A stretch of DNA of 17,157 nucleotides, from contig JBBRMQ010000072.1 in the NCBI GenBank assembly GCA_038230775.1, positions 1 to 17,157 of the forward strand, given 5' to 3'. This stretch comes from JBBRMQ01 sp038230775. GTDB taxonomy: Bacteria; Acidobacteriota; Thermoanaerobaculia; Gp7-AA8. Of the stretch, positions 1 through 6,903 are shown piece after piece. The position numbers were made by a program, and so were the translations under genes. Within the stretch, counting starts at the first letter, position 1. Each line of letters starts with the position of its first letter. The notes under the pieces were generated by a model that did no database searches, had not been told where the DNA came from, and worked only from the letters and a program-made list of their open reading frames with translations.

Positions 1-1
1 C

Positions 2-2647
2 GGCCTCGGCACGAAGGGCATTGATCGTGCCGCGGACTTCATCGAAGCGAGGTTGCGCGCCGTCGGCTTGCAGCCGGCGTTCGGCAAATCGTATCGACAG
101 CCGTTCGACGTCAAGACGGGCGTCGCGATGGGTGAAGGCAACCGGCTGGCCGGAGTGGAAACCGCAGACTGGACGCCGCTCGGAATGTCGAGCTCCGGCG
201 CGTTTCGCGGGCCGCTCGCCTTCGTCGGCTACGGCATTGCGGCGTCTCCGCTCCAGTACGACGACTACGCCGGCATCGATCTCAAGGGCAAGGTCGTGCT
301 GATGCTGCGCTATGAGCCGCAGGAGCGCGACGAGAAATCGGTCTTCGACGGCAAGCGTCCCAGCCGGTGGTCCGCGATGCGCTACAAGATCCTGCAGGCG
401 CGCGAGCGCGGCGCGGCGGCGGTCATCTTCGTCACCGGGCCGATGCAGGCCGACGAGAAGGATCGGCTTCCTGCCTTGAAAAATGACGGGCCCCAGAGCC
501 CGGCCGGGATTCCTGTTCTGCAGGTGCGAAGCTCGGTCGCGAAGCGATGGGGCATCGATCTCGACGAGTTTCAGAAAGCCGTCGACGCCGATCTCAAGCC
601 GCGCTCGCGTGTGCTGCCGATGACCATCGAAGGCGATGTCGCGGTCAAGAACACGTTTGCCAAGACGGCCAACATCGCCGGAGTGATCTCCGGCAGGGGC
701 AAGCTGGCAAACGACGTCATCGTGTTAGGCGCGCATTACGACCACCTCGGCTACGGCGGCACCGGATCGATGAAGCCGAACGTGCATGCCATTCATCACG
801 GCGCGGACGACAACGCATCGGGAACGGTGGCGGTGCTGCACGCCGCCGAGCGGCTGCGCACGATGTTGAAGGGCGATCATCGGACGGTGGTCGTCGCGCT
901 CTTCTCTGCCGAAGAGGCGGGCCTCGGCGGATCGGCGTGGTTCGTCGATCATCCGCCGATGGCAATGGATCGCGTCGTCGCCATGATCAACCTCGACATG
1001 GTGGGCGCTCTGCGCGACGATCAGCTGGTGGCGATGGGCGCCGATTCGGCGCCGCAGTGGCGCGCGCTGGTCGATGCTTCCGCGGCGCCGCAGCATCTCA
1101 AGGTCAACGCGCGCGGCGACGGGTATGGCCCGTCGGATCAGACCAGTTTCTACGCCAAGCGCATTCCGGTGCTGCACTTCTTCACCGGCGCGCACGAGCG
1201 CTATCACACGCCCGAGGATACGGCGGACGCGATCAATTACGAGGGCATGGCACGCGTCACCGAGTTCACATCGTCCGTGGTCGCTGCGCTCGCGCGCGGC
1301 GAGGTGACGCCGGCGTACGCGCGTCTGGCGTCCGCACCCGCGATGGAAGGCGACTCCCGCGGCTACGGCGCCTACCTCGGCACCGTCCCCGACTATCGCG
1401 CGATGGATGACGCCAAAGGGGGCGTGCTCCTCGCCGACGTGCGCAGTGGGGGGCCGGCCGACAAAGCCGGGATCCGCGGCGGCGATCGCATCGTGGAGAT
1501 GGCGGGAACGCGCATCGAGAATCTCTACGACATGACGTACGCGTTGCAGGACCACAAGCCCGGAGACACGATCGACGTCATCGTGGTTCGCAACAACGAG
1601 CGGGTGACGCTGCGCGCGACGCTCGGAACGCGCGCTGCCGAAGCGCCGAAACCGAAGGTCAACGCCGGCAAGCCATTCGAGAAAACGTTCGATGGCGAGA
1701 AGCACCTCAAGAACATCCGGCAGCTCACGTTCGGCGGCGAGAACGCCGAGGCGTATTTCAGTCCCGATGGCGGGAAGCTGATCTACCAGGCCACGCCGCG
1801 CGGAGCATCATGCGATCAGGAGTACGTACTCGACCTCGCGACCGGCGAATCGAAGCTGGTCTCCAGCGGCAAGGGGCGGACGACGTGCGGTTACTTCACC
1901 TATCCGAAAGGCGACCACATCATCTATTCATCGACCGAGGCGGCCGGGGCCGATTGTCCGCCGCCGCCGGATCGCACGCACGGGTACACCTGGGCCGTCT
2001 ATCCCGCATTCGAGATCTACCAAGCGAACCCCGATGGCTCGGATGCGCGGCGTCTGACGACGAGCGCAGGCTACGACGCGGAGTCGACATATTGCGCGAA
2101 GGGCGGCAAGTTCATCTTCACGTCCGCGCGCGACGGTGACCTCGATCTCTACGAAATGAACGAGGCGGGTAGCGTGCGCCGGTTGACGAACATGCCGGGA
2201 TACGACGGCGGCGCGTTCTACAACGCCGACTGCACGCAGATCGTCTGGCGCGGCGACCATCCCACGGGAAGCGCACTCGACGAGTATCGGGCGCTGCTGC
2301 AGCAGGGACTGGTGAAGCCGACGAAGATGGAGCTCTTCATCGCCAACGCCGACGGAACCGGCATGCGGCAGCTCACGAACACCGGCGCGGCGAACTTCTG
2401 CCCATTCTTTACGCCGGACGGCAAGCACATCATCTACAGCTCGAACGCGGGCGATCCGAAAGGTCGGGAGTTCGACGTCCTCATGATCAGCACCGCGGGC
2501 GGCCCGTCGGAGCTCATCACGACCGCTCCCGGATTCGACGGGTTCCCGATGTTCAGCCCCGACGGGAAGGTTCTGGTGTGGGCGTCCAATCGCGCGGATG
2601 TCGCCAGTCACGAGACGAACCTGTTCATCGCGGAGTGGGCAGAGTAG
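2..2647 (+). CDS. M28 family zinc aminopeptidase with PA, PDZ and TolB-like propeller domains (5' partial)
   Basis: The frame is open to the left edge and reads like the start of a mature M28 peptidase (GLGTKGIDRAADFIEARL), so the true start and any signal peptide lie upstream; the TTG at 53 is not the start. Numbering from base 2, a PA-type insert (about 65-190) is followed by the M28 core with all five expected zinc/catalytic positions: H245 in AHYDH, D269 in GADDNASG, E304-E305 in SAEEAG, D332 in NLDMVG and H402 in YHTPEDT. A PDZ domain (about 474-540) and then PD40/TolB-type propeller blades (about 573-881) follow, with repeated LTxxxGYDAE and FSPDGKxLIY signatures. The M28 family removes N-terminal residues from peptides and is usually exported. 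The propeller contains six or so cysteines, suggesting disulfides outside the cytoplasm. The domains are clear; the substrate is unknown. Confidence 0.93.
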   Translation, partial: GLGTKGIDRAADFIEARLRAVGLQPAFGKSYRQPFDVKTGVAMGEGNRLAGVETADWTPLGMSSSGAFRGPLAFVGYGIAASPLQYDDYAGIDLKGKVVLMLRYEPQERDEKSVFDGKRPSRWSAMRYKILQARERGAAAVIFVTGPMQADEKDRLPALKNDGPQSPAGIPVLQVRSSVAKRWGIDLDEFQKAVDADLKPRSRVLPMTIEGDVAVKNTFAKTANIAGVISGRGKLANDVIVLGAHYDHLGYGGTGSMKPNVHAIHHGADDNASGTVAVLHAAERLRTMLKGDHRTVVVALFSAEEAGLGGSAWFVDHPPMAMDRVVAMINLDMVGALRDDQLVAMGADSAPQWRALVDASAAPQHLKVNARGDGYGPSDQTSFYAKRIPVLHFFTGAHERYHTPEDTADAINYEGMARVTEFTSSVVAALARGEVTPAYARLASAPAMEGDSRGYGAYLGTVPDYRAMDDAKGGVLLADVRSGGPADKAGIRGGDRIVEMAGTRIENLYDMTYALQDHKPGDTIDVIVVRNNERVTLRATLGTRAAEAPKPKVNAGKPFEKTFDGEKHLKNIRQLTFGGENAEAYFSPDGGKLIYQATPRGASCDQEYVLDLATGESKLVSSGKGRTTCGYFTYPKGDHIIYSSTEAAGADCPPPPDRTHGYTWAVYPAFEIYQANPDGSDARRLTTSAGYDAESTYCAKGGKFIFTSARDGDLDLYEMNEAGSVRRLTNMPGYDGGAFYNADCTQIVWRGDHPTGSALDEYRALLQQGLVKPTKMELFIANADGTGMRQLTNTGAANFCPFFTPDGKHIIYSSNAGDPKGREFDVLMISTAGGPSELITTAPGFDGFPMFSPDGKVLVWASNRADVASHETNLFIAEWAE

Positions 2648-2775
2648 GGAAGGTTGCCGTTGCGTGCTCGCGGATCGTGATGTTCGTGATGCCGCCTGAA
2701 GTCTTTCATCGCTAAAGAAGGCTCTGCACAAGTGGAGGCGCCCCTCATCCACCCTTCGGCCGGGTGAGAGGTTTC

Positions 2776-2800
2776 TCGTACTTGCGTAGAGCTTCCCTAA
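2776..2800 (+). repeat. 25-bp direct repeat, copy 1
   Basis: The sequence matches 3001-3025 at 22 of 25 positions, with a shared core of ACTTGCG, AGAG and TTCCCTAA. It forms the left part of the hairpin at 2780-2816. The two copies flank the long inverted repeat, so the whole block (2776-3025) may be one composite repetitive element. Confidence 0.7.
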
Positions 2801-2816
2801 GGAAGCTTGCGCAAGT
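2780..2816. repeat. Two-part hairpin
   Basis: ACTTGCG (2780-2786) pairs with CGCAAGT (2810-2816), and AGCTTCC (2790-2796) pairs with GGAAGCT (2801-2807) around a CTAA loop. TAG and TG form a small internal loop. No T-run follows, so it is not a convincing intrinsic terminator for the M28 gene. It may be part of the repeat family in this spacer. Confidence 0.65.
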
Positions 2817-2832
2817 AACGTTGAAGCCCGCC

Positions 2833-2855
2833 GACACGGGGCTGGGCCCCGTGTC
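2833..2855. repeat. GC-rich hairpin abutting the long inverted repeat
   Basis: GACACGGGG (2833-2841) is perfectly complementary to CCCCGTGTC (2847-2855) around a five-base loop. Its right arm runs straight into the left arm of the 101-bp inverted repeat. Confidence 0.7.
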
Positions 2856-2953
2856 ATCCCGAGCGTAGCGAGGGACCGGTGTGGGCGGGCGGCTCGATGC
2901 CCGTGTTTCGCACCGCCCTACCCACACCGCTCCCTCGCTACGCTCGGGATGAC
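2853..2953. repeat. 101-bp inverted repeat (GTCATCCCGAGCGTAGCGAG family)
   Basis: The outer arms at 2853-2875 and 2931-2953 are perfect 23-bp reverse complements. Pairing continues imperfectly inward through CGGTGTGGG (2877-2885) and CCCACACCG (2921-2929). Repeats with this CCCGAGCGTAGCGAGG core are common intergenic palindromes in several phyla and give rise to spurious proteins containing CHPERSEG. I see no transposase or target-site duplication that would prove mobility. Confidence 0.85.
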
Positions 2954-3000
2954 ATTCACAGCGGGCGACGCCGCACAGCCTGCTTCGCAACGCGGCCCGC

Positions 3001-3025
3001 TCGAACTTGCGCAGAGTTTCCCTAA
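3001..3025 (+). repeat. 25-bp direct repeat, copy 2
   Basis: Second copy of the 2776-2800 unit (22 of 25 identical). Here the hairpin partner arm (GGAAGC...CGCAAGT) is absent, so this is a half-element. Confidence 0.7.
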
Positions 3026-3089
3026 CGCCATCGCGGGCGAATAATGCGTCGGCGAAGGATTTTGTCCCGGCAACCCCTCCAACGGTCGA

Positions 3090-3659
3090 ATGGCCACACT
3101 TGTTCACGCCGATCGCCTTCTCGTGCAACGGTTAATGCGCGGAGACGAGGCCGCGTTCGCGGAATTCTTTCAGACGCACTTCGGGCCTCTCTTCCGTTTC
3201 ACGCTGCGCCGAACCGGTGGCGACGAATCGGCGGCCGAGGACATCGTGCAGGCCACGCTGTGCAGCGCCGTGCGAAAGCTCGCGACCTATCGCGGTGAAG
3301 CATCGCTGCTCACATGGTTGACGACGTTCTGCCGCCACGAGATCAGCAACTGGTTCGAGAAGTCGCGCCGCACTCCGCCCGTGGTGGAGTTGACCGAGGA
3401 GTCGCCGGAGGTCCGTGCGGCATTGGAGTCGTTGAGCGGAAGCGATGCGATACGCCGCCGCGAGACCTCGACGCTGGTGCAGACCATCCTCGACACGCTG
3501 CCATCGCGTTACGGCGATGTCCTGGAGTGGAAATACATCGAAGGATTGTCGGTCGCGGAGATCGCTGCGCGACTCGATGTTGGAACGAAGGCGGCGGAGT
3601 CGACCTTGACGCGAGCCCGTGTGGCATTCCGCGATGCGTTTGCGGCGATGGGAGCCTGA
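3090..3659 (+). CDS. ECF-family RNA polymerase sigma factor
   Basis: This 189-residue protein has the two-domain layout of an extracytoplasmic-function sigma factor. Region 2 spans about 15-90 (GDEAAFAEFF, AEDIVQATL, RGEASLLTWL). Region 4 spans about 130-185, with a helix-turn-helix in YIEGLSVAEIAARLDVGTKAAE. Such factors bind core RNA polymerase and recruit it to a small regulon when released from an anti-sigma factor. The ATG at 3090 gives the usual ECF N-terminus, but no Shine-Dalgarno sequence precedes it; GTG 3123 and ATG 3135 lack one too. The stop codon at 3657 is immediately followed by the ATG of the FecR-like gene, so the two are surely cotranscribed. Family call is strong; the ECF subgroup is not determined. 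Confidence 0.93.
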   Translation: MATLVHADRLLVQRLMRGDEAAFAEFFQTHFGPLFRFTLRRTGGDESAAEDIVQATLCSAVRKLATYRGEASLLTWLTTFCRHEISNWFEKSRRTPPVVELTEESPEVRAALESLSGSDAIRRRETSTLVQTILDTLPSRYGDVLEWKYIEGLSVAEIAARLDVGTKAAESTLTRARVAFRDAFAAMGA

Positions 3660-4604
3660 ATGGAATCCGAGACAAAGAACGAAGACCAACAGATCGCCGC
3701 GCTTCTGCAGCTCGCAGGACGCCGCTCGCCGATCGCGCCCGAGATCGCGGATCGAGTGCGCGCCAATGTCCGTGATGCATGGCAGGAGGAGACACAGCGC
3801 CGCCGGCGCCGGAGGATCGCGACCTGGTCCGCGGCAATCGCGGCCACGCTCGCGCTGCTCATTCTCTCCAGGCCAGCGCGCGTAAGGCCCATTCCGCCGC
3901 CCGCGCTCGTCGCGGACGTGCGCCTGCTTCGCGGTGGCGCGTCGGTCCATGCGGGCCAGGCGATTGGCGTCGGCTCGGTCGTCTCCACGTCCGCCGCCAG
4001 CCTCGCCACGTTGCAATGGCGCGGTCACGGCTCGCTGCGCGTGGCGCCGGAGTCGCGGCTGCGGTTCATCGATCCGAACGCGATCCAACTCGAGCGAGGC
4101 GCGGTGTACTTCGCGTCCGATTTCCATGCGCCGGTGACGGTGCGGACGAAGTTCGGCGACGTTCGCGACATCGGCACGCAGTTCGAAGTCCGCGTCGACG
4201 GCACCGCGCTCCGCGTTCGCGTCCGCGAGGGAATGATCGCGCTGCTGACAAACGGTCGCGTGGAGACGGCGCCGGCCGGCATCGAGTTGACGGCCACGGG
4301 CGCGGCGGTGAAACGAGCGGCGATCGCGTCGAACAGTCCGGACTGGAACTGGGTGATCGCGGCGGCGCCGCCGGTGATGCTCGACGGCAACGCTCGCGGC
4401 GTGCTGGTCGCCATCGCACGTGAGAAGGGTCTGACGCTCATCTTCGCCGATCGTGCGCTGGCTGATCGCGTGGATCACACCTCGCTGCACGATCGCGTGC
4501 CGCTCACACCCGACGAGGCGCTCGACGCCGCGACCATCGCGGCGAATCTCTCGTACCGCGTCACCGGCCGCACGTTGATGATCGACCGGAGCCGGGGCCG
4601 ATGA
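3660..4604 (+). CDS. FecR-like transmembrane anti-sigma regulator with C-terminal STN-like domain
   Basis: This 314-residue protein has a short cytoplasmic segment (1-52, ending in a run of arginines), one membrane helix (53-70), a FecR domain (about 85-195, including TKFGDVRDIGTQFEVRV) and a C-terminal STN/secretin-like segment (about 247-308: VLVAIAREKGLTLIF to LSYRVTGRTLMI). FecR proteins hold an ECF sigma factor at the membrane and release or activate it when the receptor's periplasmic signalling domain contacts them. GGAG at 3651-3654 lies five bases before the ATG, and the gene starts directly after the sigma-factor stop. Its TGA overlaps the ATG of the receptor gene (ATGA). The partner assignment follows from gene order and family knowledge; direct contact is inferred. 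Confidence 0.9.
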   Translation: MESETKNEDQQIAALLQLAGRRSPIAPEIADRVRANVRDAWQEETQRRRRRRIATWSAAIAATLALLILSRPARVRPIPPPALVADVRLLRGGASVHAGQAIGVGSVVSTSAASLATLQWRGHGSLRVAPESRLRFIDPNAIQLERGAVYFASDFHAPVTVRTKFGDVRDIGTQFEVRVDGTALRVRVREGMIALLTNGRVETAPAGIELTATGAAVKRAAIASNSPDWNWVIAAAPPVMLDGNARGVLVAIAREKGLTLIFADRALADRVDHTSLHDRVPLTPDEALDAATIAANLSYRVTGRTLMIDRSRGR

Positions 4605-6901
4605 TGCGAGCATGGATCGTCGTTGCCCTCTTCTTTGCCGCCACCGCGGCCCAGGCCGCACGCTACGCAGGCCGGCCGCTGGTCGACGCGCTTCGCGACC
4701 TCGAGAGTCGCGGGTTGCATCTCATCTACAGCAGCGAGGTCATTCAGCCCGAGCTCGTTGTGCGCGTTGAGCCCGATGCATCGACCCCGCGCGCCGTCCT
4801 CGACCTGTTGCTGCGCGAGCACTCCCTGCACGCGGTCGATGGACCAAAGGGCACGCTGGTGATCGTTCGCGATTCCGGCAGCTCGCCCGCGCATCGCGAT
4901 GCGGAGCCCGTGAGCGCTGCGCTGCCGATGACCGTCGATCAGATCGTCGTCACCCCCAGCCACTTCGGCATCCTCGGCAAACAACCCGAGCAGCGCCAGT
5001 TCCTCAGCCGCGAGGACGTGCAAACCATCCCGCATTTCTCCGATGACATCTACCGGGCGATCAACCGGATCCCCGGCGCAGCGACGAACGACGTCTCGGC
5101 GAACTTCAACATCCGCGGCGGAGCATCCGACGAGGTCGAAGTGCTGCTGGATGGCGTGCAGATCTACGAGCCGTTCCATCTCAAGGACCTCTTCAGCGCG
5201 TTCAGCACGCTCGATGCGGAGACGATGGGATCCGTCGATATTCTGACCGGCGGATTTCCGGCGGAGTACGGCGGCCGCATGAGCGGCGTCATCGACATCA
5301 GCTCGCTGACGCCGGCGGAACGGCGCACCGAACTGGGCATCAGCATGCTCAACTCGCGGGCGCTCAGCGCCGGAACGTTCGGCGGCGGCAAGGGACAGTG
5401 GCTGTTCTCGTTCCGTCCCGGCTACCTGCACGAGGTCCTGCGGATGATCGACAAGACTGCCGGGATCGATCCCTCGTACTACGACCTGCTCGGGAAGGTG
5501 CAGTGGCAACTCTCGAATCAGAACGTCGTGGCGATGAACGTCATGGCGTCGCACGATCGCCTTCGCCTCGACGAAAACGACGGCAAGGCGCGCTCGACAT
5601 CGGGTGACACCTATGTCTGGCTGAACGCCCGTAGCGCGATCACGCCGCGTCTGTATTCGCAAAACGTCTTGTCGGTCGCGCGATTGAGCCGCCGGCGGGA
5701 AGGCTCGTTCAGTACCGGCGACGAGATCGGCTCGCTCAACGAGACGCGGTCATCGGACATCGCCACGTTTCGCGACGACACGTCGTTCGATCTCACCGGG
5801 CGGCAGACGGTGAAAGCCGGCCTGCGTGCCCGGCGTGTGCACGCCAGCTTCAACTTTCTGGCCGACGAGTCTGCGCAGTTCGGCATTCTGCATTTCGGAA
5901 CGCCGACCATCATTCATCGCGCGCTGGTCGCGAGCCCCTCGGGGAACGACGGATCTGTCTACGCGTCCGACCGGATCGCAATCCGGCCGAAATTTGTCGT
6001 GGAGCTCGGCGCGCGCGCCGATCGCCAGTCCTACACACCCGACGGCACGCATCTCAGCCCGCGCATCAATGCAGGGTGGGCGATGACGCCCTCGACGTCC
6101 GTCCGCGCCGCGTGGGGTCGCTTCGTGCAGCCGCAGGGCGTCGAGGAGTTGCAGGTCGAAGACGGGCTGACGAACTACTTCCCGGCCCAGGTCGCGATTC
6201 ACACCGTGCTCGGCATCGATCACCGATTCGCGGGCGGATGGACGATGAGGGCCGAGGGGTACGAGAAGCGCCTGTCGCACGTGCGGCCGCGATTCGAGAA
6301 TCTCCTCGACAGCCTGACGCTCTTTCCCGAGATTCGCCCGGATCGATTTCAGGTCTCGCCCTCGCGCGGAGTGGCGCGCGGCGCCGAGCTTCTCTTGCGC
6401 AAGGAAAGCGAAGGGCCGTGGAGCGGCTGGATGAGTTTCTCGCGCGCCTCGGTCCGTGACGAGATCGACGGTCGGATGGTGCCGCGAAGCTGGGATCAGA
6501 AGAACGCGCTCAGCTTCAGTGTGAACTACGGGCGTGCCGCGCGCTGGAACATCAACGTTGCCGGTGTCCTTCACAGCGGCTGGCCGACGACGAGCCTGAC
6601 CGGGTTCGTGGTGCGCACATCGCCGACCTCCGGAGAGCTTCATCTCGTCCCGGGCCCGCTCAACGACGATCGTTTCGAGGCGTACAGCCGCATCGATCTC
6701 CGCGCCAGCCGCATGGTTCGTGCCGGCCGGGGAAGCCTCAACTTCTTCATCGAGGCGATGAACCTCCTCAATCATGCAAATGTCTCGCGGGTCGATCACT
6801 TCGATATCAGCGTCGCGGGGAACGGAACGGTGACCGCCGTTCGGCGGACCGAGTCCATCGTTCCTCTCATTCCATCATTCGGCGTCACCTGGGAGTTCTG
6901 A
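4601..6901 (+). CDS. TonB-dependent outer-membrane receptor with N-terminal STN signalling domain
   Basis: This 766-residue precursor begins with a signal peptide (cleavage likely after AAQA at about 20). An STN domain follows (about 21-90: RPLVDALRDLESRGLHLIYS to LREHSLHAV), then a TonB-box-like QIVVTPS (about 114) and a plug domain (about 135-237, with FNIRGGASDEVEVLLDGV and GGFPAEYGGRMSGVID). The remainder is predicted beta-barrel ending in an aromatic residue (TWEF), as expected for BAM insertion. STN-bearing receptors transmit ligand occupancy to a FecR protein. GGAG at 4588-4591 supports the start at 4601 over the adjacent ATG at 4604. The substrate cannot be read from the sequence; neighbours hint at a metal or a redox-active compound, but this is only inference. 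Confidence 0.92.
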   Translation: MMRAWIVVALFFAATAAQAARYAGRPLVDALRDLESRGLHLIYSSEVIQPELVVRVEPDASTPRAVLDLLLREHSLHAVDGPKGTLVIVRDSGSSPAHRDAEPVSAALPMTVDQIVVTPSHFGILGKQPEQRQFLSREDVQTIPHFSDDIYRAINRIPGAATNDVSANFNIRGGASDEVEVLLDGVQIYEPFHLKDLFSAFSTLDAETMGSVDILTGGFPAEYGGRMSGVIDISSLTPAERRTELGISMLNSRALSAGTFGGGKGQWLFSFRPGYLHEVLRMIDKTAGIDPSYYDLLGKVQWQLSNQNVVAMNVMASHDRLRLDENDGKARSTSGDTYVWLNARSAITPRLYSQNVLSVARLSRRREGSFSTGDEIGSLNETRSSDIATFRDDTSFDLTGRQTVKAGLRARRVHASFNFLADESAQFGILHFGTPTIIHRALVASPSGNDGSVYASDRIAIRPKFVVELGARADRQSYTPDGTHLSPRINAGWAMTPSTSVRAAWGRFVQPQGVEELQVEDGLTNYFPAQVAIHTVLGIDHRFAGGWTMRAEGYEKRLSHVRPRFENLLDSLTLFPEIRPDRFQVSPSRGVARGAELLLRKESEGPWSGWMSFSRASVRDEIDGRMVPRSWDQKNALSFSVNYGRAARWNINVAGVLHSGWPTTSLTGFVVRTSPTSGELHLVPGPLNDDRFEAYSRIDLRASRMVRAGRGSLNFFIEAMNLLNHANVSRVDHFDISVAGNGTVTAVRRTESIVPLIPSFGVTWEF

Positions 6902-6903
6902 TC

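Larger units (their letters stand above)
2648..3089. other. Gene-free, repeat-dense spacer
   Basis: No credible protein or RNA gene is visible in this 442-base stretch. It holds a small caccc/gggtg hairpin (2750-2754 with 2762-2766), a two-part hairpin (2780-2816), a GC hairpin (2833-2855), a long inverted repeat (2853-2953) and two copies of a 25-bp direct repeat (2776-2800 and 3001-3025). The apparent minus-strand reading frame through here contains the phrase CHPERSEGA, which is what this inverted repeat encodes by accident in many genomes, so I do not call it a gene. The promoter of the downstream sigma-factor operon must lie here or inside the repeats; no consensus promoter is obvious. 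Confidence 0.8.

Noticed and set aside
2745..3128. Minus-strand reading frame of 127 codons in the spacer
   Set aside because: It is produced by the palindromic repeat (CHPERSEGA and RYARDD phrases), overlaps the sigma-factor start and has no domain.
3132..4661. 509-codon minus-strand frame opposite the sigma and FecR genes
   Set aside because: It is antisense to two genes with clear domains; composition is Arg/His-rich, as expected from the complement of GC-rich codons.
4475..6799. Long minus-strand frames opposite the TonB receptor (4475-5662 and 5750-6799)
   Set aside because: Shadows of a strongly supported receptor gene; no recognisable motif and low-complexity Arg-rich composition.
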